Shown piece after piece: positions 16,795 through 26,450 of a DNA stretch of 64,000 nucleotides (position 1 is its first letter; every line of letters starts with the position of its first letter). The notes under the pieces are model-generated. The model searched no databases. It saw nothing but the letters and a program-made list of their open reading frames with translations, and was not told the origin of the DNA. This DNA is from Streptococcus parasanguinis CC87K (GTDB lineage: Bacteria > Bacillota > Bacilli > Lactobacillales > Streptococcaceae), in assembly GCF_000507765.1 (NCBI RefSeq), contig NZ_KI669401.1, forward strand, positions 1,042,597 to 1,106,596, written 5' to 3'. The translations under genes were made by a program, and so were the position numbers.

Positions 16795-17747
16795 GATGGA
16801 AATACCTCCAATAACTTTTTAACAGCTAAAGCACGATGTGATTGTGTATTTTTTTCTTCTAGCGTTAATTCAGCAGCAGCACGGCCCGTTTCCCCAACCA
16901 AGAAGAGAGGGTCATATCCAAAGCCATGTTCCCCTTTGGGCTCAAAATTAATATACCCTGGCCAATCTGCTTCCACCACTAGGCTTTCCTTGCCTGGTCT
17001 TGCAACCACCAAGGTCGTATGGAACTGGGCCAAACGATCTTTCAAGTCAAAAACCATGGCCAATTCGTGCAACAATTTCGCATTGTTTTCCGCATCTGTC
17101 GCACCAACTCCCGCAAAGCGAGCTGACCAAACTCCTGGTAAGCCTCCCAAGATATCCACCTTCAAACCTGAATCATCCGCTAAGACTGTTTTCCCAGTTA
17201 GCTCTGCAATCGTTTCAGCTTTTAGGCGGGCATTCTCTTCAAAGGTCATCCCTGTCTCTTCGACTTCTGGAAGCTCTGGGTATTGATTGAGATTTTCCAC
17301 TTCAAAGCCCAGCTTTTCAAACATATTACGGAATTCTTTGGTTTTTCCTTCATTTCGAGTCGCAATAAGAATCGTATCTTTGACCTTGTCTTGACCCAAG
17401 AATGCTTCCACATCCACCCCATCACTTGGCAAATGCAAGTAAAGCAGTTTCCCTTTTTCAACCAAGAGCAAGGCTCCTTGACGCTGTACGATCTCAAAAG
17501 CTTTTCCCTTGACTTCATTCAAGATTTCAGTCAAAAAGGTCAGAAAACGAAAGGCTGAACCATAGCGCATCACCGATAGATTGAGAGGGAATCCTTCAGG
17601 ATCCTTGGCAAAGAGAAGTTCCAGCTGATCTAACAGAGTGGAAGCTTCCGCAGGCACTTGACTAAATTGGTTGTAGTCTGCATCTTCTCCCCATTGGGCA
17701 ATATACCAATCTTGGGGATCTTTGTATTCAAATAGTTTGTCACTCAT
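16767..17747 (-). CDS. rdgB: RdgB/HAM1 non-canonical purine NTP pyrophosphatase with N-terminal extension
   Basis: This 326-residue protein is made of an extra N-terminal domain (about 1-122) and a HAM1 domain starting at [16 protein letters not shown]. Catalytic features include [20 protein letters not shown] and [11 protein letters not shown]1 removes ITP, XTP and dITP from the nucleotide pool. The family is usually about 200 residues; the longer form is typical of streptococci. The ATG at 17747 overlaps the murI stop (ATGA). A longer frame to 17786 runs into murI and is not preferred. Confidence 0.9.
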   Translation of the reverse strand: MSDKLFEYKDPQDWYIAQWGEDADYNQFSQVPAEASTLLDQLELLFAKDPEGFPLNLSVMRYGSAFRFLTFLTEILNEVKGKAFEIVQRQGALLLVEKGKLLYLHLPSDGVDVEAFLGQDKVKDTILIATRNEGKTKEFRNMFEKLGFEVENLNQYPELPEVEETGMTFEENARLKAETIAELTGKTVLADDSGLKVDILGGLPGVWSARFAGVGATDAENNAKLLHELAMVFDLKDRLAQFHTTLVVARPGKESLVVEADWPGYINFEPKGEHGFGYDPLFLVGETGRAAAELTLEEKNTQSHRALAVKKLLEVFPSWQSKQSSL

Positions 17748-18538
17748 AAATTTACATGCTCCACATTCACTGAACGTTCTAGCCATTTTTCGGCAATCGC
17801 TGCAAAGCTATTGGCATTTGCAGTGGTATAAAAGCGGTGGGTCTGCTCTAAGAGTTCCCGACTCTTATTGAGCTCAAAATAGTTTAATAAAACGGAAATA
17901 TCCCGAACACACTCTGCCCCACTATCAATCAATTTGACATCCGGTCCCATCACATTTTGAATAATCGGTTTTAATAGGGGATAATGGGTACATCCCAAGA
18001 CTAAGGTATCAACCTTTCCAACTAGTGGTTTTAGGGTTTCGTAAACCACCTTTTTGGTCACACTGGATGCCAACTCGTTTGATTCCACTAAAGGAACAAA
18101 CTTGGGACAAGCTAAACTGCTGACTTCCATGTCTGGTGCTAGACTTTGAATCTTCTCTTTATAAATTCCAGAAGAAACCGTCATCGGTGTCCCAATGACC
18201 CCAATTTTTTGATGGGTCGTCGATTTAATGGCTGCAGAAGCTCCGGGCAAAATCACTCCTAAAACAGGAATATCAAGTTTCTCCTTGACTTCTTCCCAAA
18301 CCACTGCCGTCGCTGTATTACAGGCTAAGACAATCATCTTGACATTTTTGGTCAGAAGGAAGTTCACCATCTGCCAAGTATACTCGCGAATTTGGTCTGC
18401 TGGTCTAGGACCATAAGGTGCACGCGCTGAATCTCCAATATAGACGACATCTTCGTGAGGAAGCTGACGGAGCAATTCGCGGACAACAGTTAGGCCCCCT
18501 ACTCCAGAATCTAAAAAACCAATCGGTCGGTTATCCAT
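17744..18538 (-). CDS. murI: Glutamate racemase
   Basis: This 264-residue protein has the racemase motifs [31 protein letters not shown] (catalytic Cys) and LGCTHYPLL (second catalytic Cys). It makes D-glutamate for peptidoglycan. The ATG at 18538 follows GGAAGGAAGAG; a TTG-type extension to 18553 is unlikely. It is the first gene of the nine-gene operon ending in yidD. Confidence 0.94.
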   Translation of the reverse strand: MDNRPIGFLDSGVGGLTVVRELLRQLPHEDVVYIGDSARAPYGPRPADQIREYTWQMVNFLLTKNVKMIVLACNTATAVVWEEVKEKLDIPVLGVILPGASAAIKSTTHQKIGVIGTPMTVSSGIYKEKIQSLAPDMEVSSLACPKFVPLVESNELASSVTKKVVYETLKPLVGKVDTLVLGCTHYPLLKPIIQNVMGPDVKLIDSGAECVRDISVLLNYFELNKSRELLEQTHRFYTTANANSFAAIAEKWLERSVNVEHVNL

Positions 18539-18615
18539 ATCTCTTCCTTCCAAAAGGAGGGACTAAGAAATTCCTCCAAGCCCCTCTCATTTATTATTGT
18601 GAGATTGCCCCACTC

Positions 18616-18861
18616 TTATTTTTTCTTGTTTTTCGCCATTGCTGATTTTTGTTGGTTCACAATTTGGCGATAGACTTGTTGAACTTTTGCTTCGCTTGGA
18701 CGTTGGCCGCTCGCACCTAAAAGCGTACGAACTGCTTCAACATTCAAACGTGGGTTTGATGCAAATTCTTTTTCAAATTGACGACGAAGCAAGAACATTC
18801 CTGCAACCATCCCACCAAAGAAAGCTAAAATAATCAACAAAATTCCTAAAAAGAGATTCAT
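18616..18861 (-). CDS. YneF-family (UPF0154) small membrane protein
   Basis: This 81-residue protein has one N-terminal transmembrane helix ([20 protein letters not shown]) followed by the conserved cytoplasmic segment [12 protein letters not shown] and [16 protein letters not shown]. The function is unknown. An extended -10 (TGA-TATAAT, 18899-18904) lies upstream on the minus strand. The gene is followed by murI after about 78 nt, with a small GGAGG/CCTCC hairpin but no clear T run between, so read-through into the murI operon is possible. Confidence 0.85.
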   Translation of the reverse strand: MNLFLGILLIILAFFGGMVAGMFLLRRQFEKEFASNPRLNVEAVRTLLGASGQRPSEAKVQQVYRQIVNQQKSAMAKNKKK

Positions 18862-18916
18862 ACAATTTTCTCCGATCCATTATTTTTACATAACTATCAT
18901 TATATCAGACAATCGC

Positions 18917-20167
18917 TTATTTTTCAATGTCAAAGCCGTAGAGTGTCGCAAGATAATCTTCTGGTTTTTCTGCTCGACGAATCAAACGGGCCTGCCCATC
19001 TTCTTGAAGCAAAACTTCTGCCGAACGCAACTTGGCATTGTACTGATAGCCCATTGAAAATCCATGGGCTCCAGTGTCATGGATCACGAGTAAATCTCCA
19101 ATCTCCGTCACGGGTAATTCTCTTTGTTTGGCAAATTTATCGTTGTTTTCACAGAGACTTCCCACGACATCGACCACTTCAGTTGGTTCATCTGAACGAT
19201 CCATATTGGTAATATGGTGATAAGCACCGTACATAGCCGGTCTAAGAAGATTCACAGCTGAAGCATCGACACCCACATAGGTCCGGTAGGTTTTCTTTTT
19301 ATGCGTCACTCTGGTTACCAAGAGGCCGTGTGAAGCTAGCATAAAGCGACCAAGCTCCGTATAGATTTTCACATGACCAAGTCCTGCCGGTTTGAGAATC
19401 GCATCAAAGACGCGGTGTACGCCCTCCCCAATAATGGCAATATCATTTGGTTCCTGCTCTGGCTTGTAATTGACCCCAACTCCACCAGAGAGGTTGATGA
19501 AGCCCAAGTGAACACCTGTTTTCTCGACGACTTCCACTGCCAATTCAAAAAGTTGACGCGCCAGCTCTGGATAGTAGTCGTTGGATACTGTATTAGAAGC
19601 CAATAAAGCGTGAATTCCAAGCTCTTCCACACCTAGTTCTTTCAACTCGATAAAAGCTTGGATCAATTGTTCCTTGGTCATGCCAAACTTAGCTTCTTCA
19701 GGATTGTCCATAATATCGGTTCCCAGTTCAAAAACCCCTCCAGGATTATAGCGGCAAGAAATAACCTTGGGGATGCTAGTCACAGACTTCAAGAAAGCAA
19801 TGTCTTCATAGGCATCCAGATTGATAGTTGCCCCTAATTCTCTAGCATAGACAAATTCATCAGCTGGCGTGTTGTTAGAAGAAAACATGATCTCTTCTCC
19901 ACTAAATCCCAGTTTATCCGCCATCAACAATTCGACATAGCTGGCCGTGTCAACTCCACAGCCCTCTTCTTGCAAAATTTTTAGGATCGATGGGTTAGGA
20001 GTCGCCTTGATGGCAAAATATTCCTTAAATCCTTCATTCCAAGCAAAAGCTTGATGGAGGGCACGCGCTGTTTCACGAATTCCTGCTTCGTCATAGAGAT
20101 GGAAAGGGGTCGGAAATTTTTGGGTCAGGCTTTCTAATTGTTCACGGGTTACAAAAGGTGTTTTCAT
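18917..20167 (-). CDS. lysA: Diaminopimelate decarboxylase
   Basis: This 416-residue PLP enzyme of fold type III has the lysine motif EYFAIKATPNP (PLP-Lys near residue 53), the glycine loop INLSGGVGVNY and the C-terminal site GSLCENNDKFA. It removes CO2 from meso-diaminopimelate to give lysine. The CENND sequence replaces the more usual CESGD but keeps the cysteine. An extended -10 (TGC-TATACT) lies about 30 nt upstream of the start. There is no lysine riboswitch in the short leader. Confidence 0.92.
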   Translation of the reverse strand: MKTPFVTREQLESLTQKFPTPFHLYDEAGIRETARALHQAFAWNEGFKEYFAIKATPNPSILKILQEEGCGVDTASYVELLMADKLGFSGEEIMFSSNNTPADEFVYARELGATINLDAYEDIAFLKSVTSIPKVISCRYNPGGVFELGTDIMDNPEEAKFGMTKEQLIQAFIELKELGVEELGIHALLASNTVSNDYYPELARQLFELAVEVVEKTGVHLGFINLSGGVGVNYKPEQEPNDIAIIGEGVHRVFDAILKPAGLGHVKIYTELGRFMLASHGLLVTRVTHKKKTYRTYVGVDASAVNLLRPAMYGAYHHITNMDRSDEPTEVVDVVGSLCENNDKFAKQRELPVTEIGDLLVIHDTGAHGFSMGYQYNAKLRSAEVLLQEDGQARLIRRAEKPEDYLATLYGFDIEK

Positions 20168-20218
20168 AAGCGCTCATTTCTATACTTTAGTCACTATTAG
20201 TATAGCACAAGTCGGAAG

Positions 20219-20252
20219 ACAAAAAAAGCCGAGGCAACTGCCCCAGCTCAAT
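20219..20252 (-). terminator. Terminator after the Bax inhibitor-1 family gene
   Basis: On the minus strand AGCTGGGGCA pairs with TGCCTCGGCT around a short loop and is followed by seven T. Confidence 0.7.
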
Positions 20253-20262
20253 TGCTCTTTGA

Positions 20263-20949
20263 TTAGTCGTTTCTTCCGAAGATACGAAGAAGGCTGATAA
20301 AGAGGTTGATAAAGTCAAGATAAAGTTCCAAAGCCATCGCTACTGCCCAACCTGTAGCAGGTTGACCATTTGTTTGATCATAGACATAGCGAATCTTTTG
20401 GTTATCCCAAGCTGTCAATCCTGCAAAGAGGAAGACAGAGATAATACTCAAGATATAGTCCATTCCAGAACTTCTCAAGAACATGTTCACAACAGAAGCG
20501 ATGATCACACCGATCAAGACTCCCATCAAGGCACGTCCCATACCAGACAGGTCTTTTTTCACGACGCGTCCGATAGCTCCCATGACAATAAACATCAAGG
20601 CACTGACCAAGAAAGCCTTATAGACAGTTGCTTGCATGTAGCGAGCAATGATAAAGCTCAAGGTAAAGCCATTCAAAGCTGAGTAGATCAAGAAGATCGG
20701 AAGAGCAGACGGGCTATTTTTAACAGCCTTCCCACTTGCAACAAAGACCAAGATCAATTCTACAACCACTGCTGCATAGTAAACCATTGGTGCTGTTGTC
20801 AAGATTTGAACGAAGAAATCTTGAAAGACTGTCATCATAAGACCAGACACAAGGGCTGAAATCCCAACACCGATCCCAACTAATGAGTAGATTTTGTTAT
20901 AAAAAGCATTCAATCCACTTTGTTCTTGGATTACTGAATCATTATACAT
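20263..20949 (-). CDS. Bax inhibitor-1/YccA family membrane protein
   Basis: This 228-residue protein has seven transmembrane helices and the family ending [16 protein letters not shown]. Bacterial members (YetJ, YccA) include a pH-sensitive Ca2+ leak channel and an FtsH modulator. The acidic residues seen near the last helices ([16 protein letters not shown]) fit the TMBIM fold. SD GAAAGGA precedes the ATG. It has its own TAAAAT -10 near 20985. Confidence 0.85.
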   Translation of the reverse strand: MYNDSVIQEQSGLNAFYNKIYSLVGIGVGISALVSGLMMTVFQDFFVQILTTAPMVYYAAVVVELILVFVASGKAVKNSPSALPIFLIYSALNGFTLSFIIARYMQATVYKAFLVSALMFIVMGAIGRVVKKDLSGMGRALMGVLIGVIIASVVNMFLRSSGMDYILSIISVFLFAGLTAWDNQKIRYVYDQTNGQPATGWAVAMALELYLDFINLFISLLRIFGRND

Positions 20950-20977
20950 ATAAACAAGTTCCTTTCAAATTTGTTTA

Positions 20978-21469
20978 CTATGATTTTAACATTTTTCGAT
21001 GAAAAAATCTCCTTTTGGCCATCTTTTTACGCCAAGGTTCTGAAGCTTCCTTAACAGCCCAGTATTTATCCACCATCGTCACTACGAAGGATTCTTTGTA
21101 GCGAGGCGGGGCAAGGGTAGCTCCCCACATGTGTTTAATAATGATGTCTTCTTCCTTGGCATTGAGATCTGTGATCTTTCGTGCATTTCTCACGGCAATG
21201 CGGGGATGGATCCAGGCGTGACTTTTCGTAAACTTGGTCTCGCGCCAATCATAGTAAAAGAGGTCATGCAGGAGGCCACCCCGAGCCGTACTTTTGGCAT
21301 CCCAACCAAATTTTTTAGCCAGTTTATAACTGGTATAGCTAACATGAATGGAATGCTCCAAACGATTGGAATGAATATGGTGGGGAATGTCAGCTAATTT
21401 TTGAACCTTAGGATGCTGGATCAGATGGCCTACATAGGTCATGTATTCTTTGTCACGATGATATTGCAT
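20978..21469 (-). CDS. HD-domain hydrolase
   Basis: This 163-residue protein carries the HD metal-binding set: HSIHVSYTSY (first His), GGLLHDLFYYDW (HD pair) and a later Asp in VTMVDKYW. Such proteins are phosphohydrolases acting on nucleotides or related phosphates; the substrate is unknown. AAAGGTGG precedes the ATG. The C-terminus is strongly basic (KKMAKRRFFHRKMLKS). Confidence 0.8.
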   Translation of the reverse strand: MQYHRDKEYMTYVGHLIQHPKVQKLADIPHHIHSNRLEHSIHVSYTSYKLAKKFGWDAKSTARGGLLHDLFYYDWRETKFTKSHAWIHPRIAVRNARKITDLNAKEEDIIIKHMWGATLAPPRYKESFVVTMVDKYWAVKEASEPWRKKMAKRRFFHRKMLKS

Positions 21470-21551
21470 AAGATAACCACCTTTCGTTGATAAGCTCTCC
21501 CAATAAGATCTCCATCAACTTCTTCTTACAGGTTAAGTATACTTCTTTTTC

Positions 21552-22298
21552 TCAAAATTTCCTTAAAGAAAACATCAAAATTCCTGCTGCCACTGCAACA
21601 TTCAAACTCTCGGCCCGACCTGGCATAGGAATATGAACCAGCTGGTCTGCTTGTGCCGCCATTTCCTGGCTGATGCCATTTCCTTCATTCCCCATAACCA
21701 GAATAAACTGATCGGTCTGAGGAAGCTGACGGTAGTCAATGGAAGCTTCTGAAAGCGTCGTTGCGAGAACTGCTAGATGAGAGTGCGCAGCTCGTTCCAA
21801 TAGTTCTTCTCGATCCAGTTTCCAGATAGGAATATGGAAATGACTGCCCTGCATGGATCGAAGGGTCTTGAGACTGTATAGATCTGCGGAGGCTTTCGAA
21901 AGCATGACGCCATCAAAACCTGCTGCATCTGCTGTTCGAATCATAGTCCCAACATTGCCAGGATCCTGTACATCCTCCAAATAGAGGAATCGCCCTTGTA
22001 GCTGATCCGGAAGCTCTGGCTGCTCTAGAAGAATCTCTGCGACAATCCCTTGAGGAGTCTTCGAATCTGCCAAGAGGCTTAAAATCTCCGGAGTCACGAT
22101 AGTGACTTTTTGGATGTCCTCTACCCGGTCTAAATAGGCTTCTAAAACAAAGACCTGCCGAATCTTCGCATGATTTTCTACTGCCTCTTCAAACAGATGC
22201 CAGCCTTCAATGAGATAAGAATCTGTCCGGTATTTTTTTTGATGTAATTTTTTAGCATTTTTGATTACATTATTGGATTTAGACGTTATAATATTCAT
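21552..22298 (-). CDS. TrmH/SpoU-family RNA 2'-O-methyltransferase
   Basis: This 248-residue protein has an N-terminal substrate-binding domain (SNNVIKNAKKLHQKKYR) and a C-terminal SPOUT domain with LEDVQDPGNVGTMIRTADAA, VMGNEGNGIS and IPMPGRAESLNVAVAAGI. It methylates ribose in rRNA or tRNA; the target is not known from sequence. The ATG at 22298 is chosen because an extended -10 (TGC-TATAAT) ends 6 nt before it, so a longer frame to 22334 would start upstream of transcription. The mRNA is probably leaderless. Confidence 0.88.
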   Translation of the reverse strand: MNIITSKSNNVIKNAKKLHQKKYRTDSYLIEGWHLFEEAVENHAKIRQVFVLEAYLDRVEDIQKVTIVTPEILSLLADSKTPQGIVAEILLEQPELPDQLQGRFLYLEDVQDPGNVGTMIRTADAAGFDGVMLSKASADLYSLKTLRSMQGSHFHIPIWKLDREELLERAAHSHLAVLATTLSEASIDYRQLPQTDQFILVMGNEGNGISQEMAAQADQLVHIPMPGRAESLNVAVAAGILMFSLRKF

Positions 22299-22304
22299 AG
22301 AACT

Positions 22305-22313
22305 ATTATAGCA
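22305..22313 (-). promoter_or_regulatory. Extended -10 promoter directly before the TrmH-family ATG
   Basis: TGC-TATAAT on the minus strand places the transcription start on or next to the A of the start codon. No SD can fit. Confidence 0.6.
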
Positions 22314-22371
22314 CAAAGAAAAAGAAGAAATCATACCTCAGATAGATTTCTTCGAGTCAAGGAGGTCGCAC

Positions 22372-22650
22372 ATGCAAAAGGTAAAAATGATTGCCCAAGG
22401 ACGGGTTCAAGGGGTTGGCTTTCGCTGGGGAGTCTACAGTCTTGCTTTAGAGATCGGTGGGATTACTGGCCGTGTCTGGAATAATGACGACGGAACGGTT
22501 GGCATTCTGGCCCAGGCAGAGTCTAGTAGCCAAATGGCCAAATTCATTCAAGAAATTCGCAAAGGTCCTACACCTTTTGCACATGTAACTTATTTAGATG
22601 TTACGCTCGCAAACTTTGAAAACTATACAGACTTTAAAATTGCAAATTAA
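22372..22650 (+). CDS. acyP: Acylphosphatase
   Basis: This 92-residue protein has the signature AQGRVQGVGFRWGVY (catalytic Arg) and VWNNDDGTVGILAQAE (catalytic Asn). It hydrolyses acyl phosphates. The start follows AAGGAGG. It diverges from the TrmH-type gene and precedes yidC by 77 nt, a conserved arrangement in streptococci. Confidence 0.93.
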   Translation: MQKVKMIAQGRVQGVGFRWGVYSLALEIGGITGRVWNNDDGTVGILAQAESSSQMAKFIQEIRKGPTPFAHVTYLDVTLANFENYTDFKIAN

Positions 22651-22663
22651 GACTAGAGAACTA

Positions 22664-22692
22664 TTGTGTATTTTAAAAAAAAACAGTAGAAT
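22664..22692 (+). promoter_or_regulatory. Promoter of yidC
   Basis: TTGTGT (22664-22669) and TAGAAT (22687-22692) are 17 nt apart. The SD GAAGGA and a GTG start at 22728 follow. Confidence 0.5.
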
Positions 22693-22727
22693 AGAAAGGT
22701 AACATTTTAAAAAAGAAGGAACTATTT

Positions 22728-23645
22728 GTGAAAAAAAATAAACTTGCATTACTTGCATCGATGGGACTAGCTTCGCTTGTCTTCTTATCAGGATGCGTGA
22801 GTGTCGATCGGAAAACTGGAAATCCGACTGGATTGATCTGGAATCTTCTTGGCCGTCCAATGGGCGAAGCCATCAAATTCTTTGCCAACAACCTTGGCTT
22901 GGGCTTTGGGATAGGGATTATTATCGTCACCTTGATCGTGCGGTTGATCATCTTGCCACTTGGTTTGTACCAATCATGGAAGGCAACCTACCAATCTGAA
23001 AAGATGAACTACTTAAAACCTATCCTTGGGCCAATCCAAGAGCGCATGAAGAACGCTAGCACACAAGAAGAAAAGCTATTGGCGCAACAGGAATTAATGG
23101 CTGCTCAACGTGAAAATGGAGTTAGCATGTTTGGTGGAGTTGGGTGTTTGCCACTCTTGATCCAAATGCCATTCTTCTCAGCTCTCTTCTTTGCAGCTCA
23201 GCACACCAAAGGGGTAGCAGATAGTAGCTTCCTTGGCATTGCTCTCGGCAAACCAAGCTTGCTCTTGACAGCGATCGTAGCAGTTCTTTACTATATCCAA
23301 AGTATGCTTTCTCTTCATGGAATTGAAGATGAAACCCAAAAGGAAAGCATGCGCAAAGCATCACTGATGAGTCCGATTATGATCGGTGTCTTCTCATTGA
23401 TCTCCTCAGCCGGAGTGACTCTTTACTGGGTAGTCGGTGGGGTGATCCAAATTATCCAACAATTTGTCATCAACTACTTGATTCGTCCAAATCTTCGCAA
23501 ACGAGTCGCTGAGGAATACAAAAACAATCCTCCTAAAGCGACTAGTCACCGCGTGAAAAAAGATGTCACACCTACTGCAACGACACAAATCCAACACAAA
23601 CCAAAAAACAACCGCAATGCAGGAAAACAACGCAATAGAAAGTAG
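22728..23645 (+). CDS. yidC: YidC/Oxa1-family membrane protein insertase (lipoprotein)
   Basis: This 305-residue protein has a lipoprotein signal peptide with lipobox LSGC (Cys near residue 23), five membrane helices (about 57-80, 130-150, 167-190, 205-230, 232-250) and a basic C-terminal tail rich in Lys, Arg and Asn. It inserts membrane proteins with or without SecYEG. Streptococci carry two paralogues; the moderately long basic tail does not by itself decide which one this is. The start codon is GTG, behind GAAGGA. Confidence 0.92.
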   Translation: MKKNKLALLASMGLASLVFLSGCVSVDRKTGNPTGLIWNLLGRPMGEAIKFFANNLGLGFGIGIIIVTLIVRLIILPLGLYQSWKATYQSEKMNYLKPILGPIQERMKNASTQEEKLLAQQELMAAQRENGVSMFGGVGCLPLLIQMPFFSALFFAAQHTKGVADSSFLGIALGKPSLLLTAIVAVLYYIQSMLSLHGIEDETQKESMRKASLMSPIMIGVFSLISSAGVTLYWVVGGVIQIIQQFVINYLIRPNLRKRVAEEYKNNPPKATSHRVKKDVTPTATTQIQHKPKNNRNAGKQRNRK

Positions 23646-23675
23646 TACAAACCACTAATTCTAGCGGTATACAGT

Positions 23676-23709
23676 AGCACTTGAACCCAAGGTTCAAGTG
23701 CTTTTTTTG
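23676..23709 (+). terminator. Terminator of yidC
   Basis: AGCACTTGAAC pairs with GTTCAAGTGCT across a short loop, followed by seven T. Confidence 0.85.
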
Positions 23710-23761
23710 ATATCGTTCAGTCAGCAAAGAATTTTCACTCTCACAAAAAGATTAAGAGCAC

Positions 23762-23795
23762 AAAAAAACAAGCCCTCTTGGAGGGCTTGCGTTTT
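23762..23795 (-). terminator. Terminator of greA
   Basis: On the minus strand CAAGCCCTC pairs with GAGGGCTTG around a CAA-containing loop, followed by seven T. Confidence 0.85.
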
Positions 23796-23799
23796 ATAG

Positions 23800-24282
23800 T
23801 TACGCTGTTTTTTCTACGTTCAAAATTTTCACTTGGTAGCTTCCAGCTGGTGTCTCAACAGTGACAACGTCACCTGTCTTCTTACCAATCAAAGCGTGAC
23901 CGATTGGGCTTTCGTTAGAAATCTTTCCTGCAAAGGCATCTGCCCCTGCTGAACCAACGATGCTGTATACTTCTTCATCTGTTTCGCCAACTTCTTGAAC
24001 TGTAACGGTTTTTCCGATCGCTACTTCGTCTACTGCAACAGCGTCACTATCGACGATTTCTGCATAACGGATTTTTGTTTCCAAGCTAGAGATTTGACCT
24101 TCCACAAAAGCTTGTTCATCTTTTGCCGCTTCATACTCAGAGTTTTCTGAGAGGTCACCATATGAACGAGCGATCTTAATCCGTTCCACCACTTCAGGTC
24201 GACGGACCAATTTCAATTCTTCTAATTCTTGTTCCAATTTTTCTTTTTCTGCTAGGGTCATTGGGTATGTTTTTTCTGCCAT
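23800..24282 (-). CDS. greA: Transcription elongation factor GreA
   Basis: This 160-residue protein has an N-terminal antiparallel coiled coil (about 1-75) with the acidic tip [16 protein letters not shown] and a C-terminal FKBP-like domain ([16 protein letters not shown]). It stimulates RNA cleavage by stalled RNA polymerase. The ATG at 24282 ([10 protein letters not shown]) matches family N-termini; a longer frame to 24330 is not needed. It follows mltG closely, as in pneumococci. Confidence 0.95.
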   Translation of the reverse strand: MAEKTYPMTLAEKEKLEQELEELKLVRRPEVVERIKIARSYGDLSENSEYEAAKDEQAFVEGQISSLETKIRYAEIVDSDAVAVDEVAIGKTVTVQEVGETDEEVYSIVGSAGADAFAGKISNESPIGHALIGKKTGDVVTVETPAGSYQVKILNVEKTA

Positions 24283-24339
24283 TATTCTTCTCTTTCTATT
24301 ATTTGAATGAAAAAGCTGTGGACGCGCCACATGCTTTTT

Positions 24340-25836
24340 CTAGTTTGAACTTGCTTGTGTCAATTTACTATTGACGTGTTCTTCAACATTTTTATTGTGT
24401 TCTTCGTATGTCTTAGCGAAGAAAACTTCACCATTTTCGACATTTGCGACAAAATACAAGTAATCGGTCTTACTTGGGTTCACCGCCGCTTCGATCGCTG
24501 ATACTCCAGGGTTATCCACTGGGCCAGGCATCAAGCCGGTATTCTTATAAATATTATAAGGTGAATCCAGCTCTGTATTGATCGTTGCATCTTCTTTTAA
24601 GGTCGTCTTTTGACCAAGTTTCCCTTCTGCATAAAGAATTGCAATATTACTTTGCAAAGGCATGTCTTGGTTCAAGCGGTTATAGAAGACACTCGCGATA
24701 TCTTTGCGGTCCTGATCCGTCGCCCCTTCTTTTTCAACCAAGGAAGCAAGAGTCAATACTTCGTTTACATTGATGTTCTTGCTCTCAAGTGTTTCATAGT
24801 ATGGGCTTAAGTTTTGATCCATTGCCGCAAGCATCTGATCGATCATCTCTTTCACTGTGGTATCTTTCCCATAGTTATAAGTTGCTGGGAAGAGATAACC
24901 TTCTAAACGGTAGCGAACACCAGAATCCTTACTTGGCAGATTCGCCAAGAGCTTAGGATATTTGGCCACCATCTTCTCAATAAAGGCATCGTCTTGGACA
25001 GCCTTCAAGAAATCTTCTTTCTTAAATGGAGTCTTGCCTGCCTTCTTAGTGGAGACATTGGTGGTGATAGCCGTCGCAATCTGATCGATCGTATAACCTT
25101 CTGGAATCGTGACCTTTCCAAGAACTGGAGCCTGAGGAGTTTTGGTTCCCTCTTCTTGCAGTTTTTGGATGATGGTTTCTAGATCCATGCTCTTTTGCAA
25201 ATTGAAATAACCAGATTTGAAATTGCTATAGTTCTTGAACTTGGTATAGTAGTTAAAGAACTGACCATTTTTCACGAGTCCTTTTTTCTCAAGGATCGCG
25301 CCAATCTCACGATTACTTGAACCTGCTGGAATCTCAACCGTTACGAATTCTGTTGCATTTTTATCCATCGGCTTGACAGCTGAATGGATATAGGTCACAG
25401 CAAAGATCCCTGTAGCCACGATCACAATCAGCAAAAGGCTGACTACTGTCCGCACAATTCGTTTAGCGATTTTATTTTGTTTCTTTTGTTTTTGTTGGCG
25501 CTGGTTACGAGAAGAGCGCGATAAGCTTTCCTCTACCGGTTCCTGACTTGGTTCTTTTTTAGCAGGCTTTGTAAGCTCACTCTTTTCTTCCACAGCAGGA
25601 GTCGCCTTTACCGGCTCCACTGGTTCTTCTTTGGGAGCCAACGCAGATTCTTCTACTTTTGGAGGTAGTGTTGCTTCTTCCTCCTCTTTCAGTGAAGAAG
25701 GGGTTTCAATACTTCGATCAGGTAGATCATACTCTTTTTCGATTTTTAGAAGTTGCTCATTAGCCTCTTCTAAGTCTCTGAGGATCTGCTCTTTGAAGCT
25801 TAATAACTTCTCACTGTCTTGTGATTTATCAGTCAA
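24340..25836 (-). CDS. mltG: Endolytic murein transglycosylase MltG
   Basis: This 498-residue protein has a cytoplasmic region rich in Pro, Glu and Lys (1-120), one transmembrane helix (RTVVSLLLIVIVATGIFAVT) and an extracellular YceG domain with a LysM-like part and the catalytic motif TLASLVEKEGA. It cleaves nascent glycan strands and works with the peripheral wall synthesis complex. The start is a TTG at 25836: GGGAGG is correctly spaced before it, and the N-terminus TDKSQDSEKLLSFKEQILRD resembles the pneumococcal MltG start. ATG codons farther upstream lack an SD. Confidence 0.9.
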   Translation of the reverse strand: MTDKSQDSEKLLSFKEQILRDLEEANEQLLKIEKEYDLPDRSIETPSSLKEEEEATLPPKVEESALAPKEEPVEPVKATPAVEEKSELTKPAKKEPSQEPVEESLSRSSRNQRQQKQKKQNKIAKRIVRTVVSLLLIVIVATGIFAVTYIHSAVKPMDKNATEFVTVEIPAGSSNREIGAILEKKGLVKNGQFFNYYTKFKNYSNFKSGYFNLQKSMDLETIIQKLQEEGTKTPQAPVLGKVTIPEGYTIDQIATAITTNVSTKKAGKTPFKKEDFLKAVQDDAFIEKMVAKYPKLLANLPSKDSGVRYRLEGYLFPATYNYGKDTTVKEMIDQMLAAMDQNLSPYYETLESKNINVNEVLTLASLVEKEGATDQDRKDIASVFYNRLNQDMPLQSNIAILYAEGKLGQKTTLKEDATINTELDSPYNIYKNTGLMPGPVDNPGVSAIEAAVNPSKTDYLYFVANVENGEVFFAKTYEEHNKNVEEHVNSKLTQASSN

Positions 25837-25928
25837 ATAATTGACCTCCCTCATCATAATCCTTAATATTATATCTTAAAAGATTTAGAAAAGCAATACA
25901 AATCGCTCTTCTTCTTTAAAATACCTAT

Positions 25929-26441
25929 TTAATCAAGTTTTTCATTTTCCCAGACCAGATTGTACCAAACTTCACCCGCATATTGGGATTCTGAGAGACC
26001 CTCATTGGTAAATCCTTGCTTTTCATAATAAGGAATCAAATAATCATGACAGGTCAAATTGATCCCTTGGCGATTATCTTTCAACGCAATCTCTTTCATC
26101 GCTTCAAGCAAAAGGGTTCCCACTCCAAGTCCTTGAGCTTCTTTAGCAATGGATAGACTCGTAATGGAAATAAAGCCCTTTTCTAACTGACTTAGATCTT
26201 CAACCTCTGAAAAAGAGGAATCGATCAAATAGCGCTCCGGTCTAACAGGTCCTTCTAAATAGCCTAAAATCTGACCTTGGCACTCTGCTACAAGAAATGT
26301 CGTTTGAATCTTTTCGATGTGATCTTTTAAAATCTCACGCGCAATCGCTTCTTCTTCTGAGAAATTCTCAAGCTCAATACGCTCGATGGCATCCAAATCC
26401 TGCAGCTCTGCCTGTCTAATGTGAATCTTTTCTTTCATCAT
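25929..26441 (-). CDS. GNAT-family N-acetyltransferase
   Basis: This 170-residue protein has the acetyl-CoA loop EAQGLGVGTLLLEAM (about 112-126) preceded by a beta-4 strand (ISITSLSIA) and a C-terminal YYEKQGF motif, as in the GNAT fold. The substrate is unknown. It lies 9 nt after a second GNAT gene and upstream of mltG, between murC and mltG as in related streptococci. Confidence 0.85.
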   Translation of the reverse strand: MMKEKIHIRQAELQDLDAIERIELENFSEEEAIAREILKDHIEKIQTTFLVAECQGQILGYLEGPVRPERYLIDSSFSEVEDLSQLEKGFISITSLSIAKEAQGLGVGTLLLEAMKEIALKDNRQGINLTCHDYLIPYYEKQGFTNEGLSESQYAGEVWYNLVWENEKLD

Positions 26442-26450
26442 TTACCCCTT

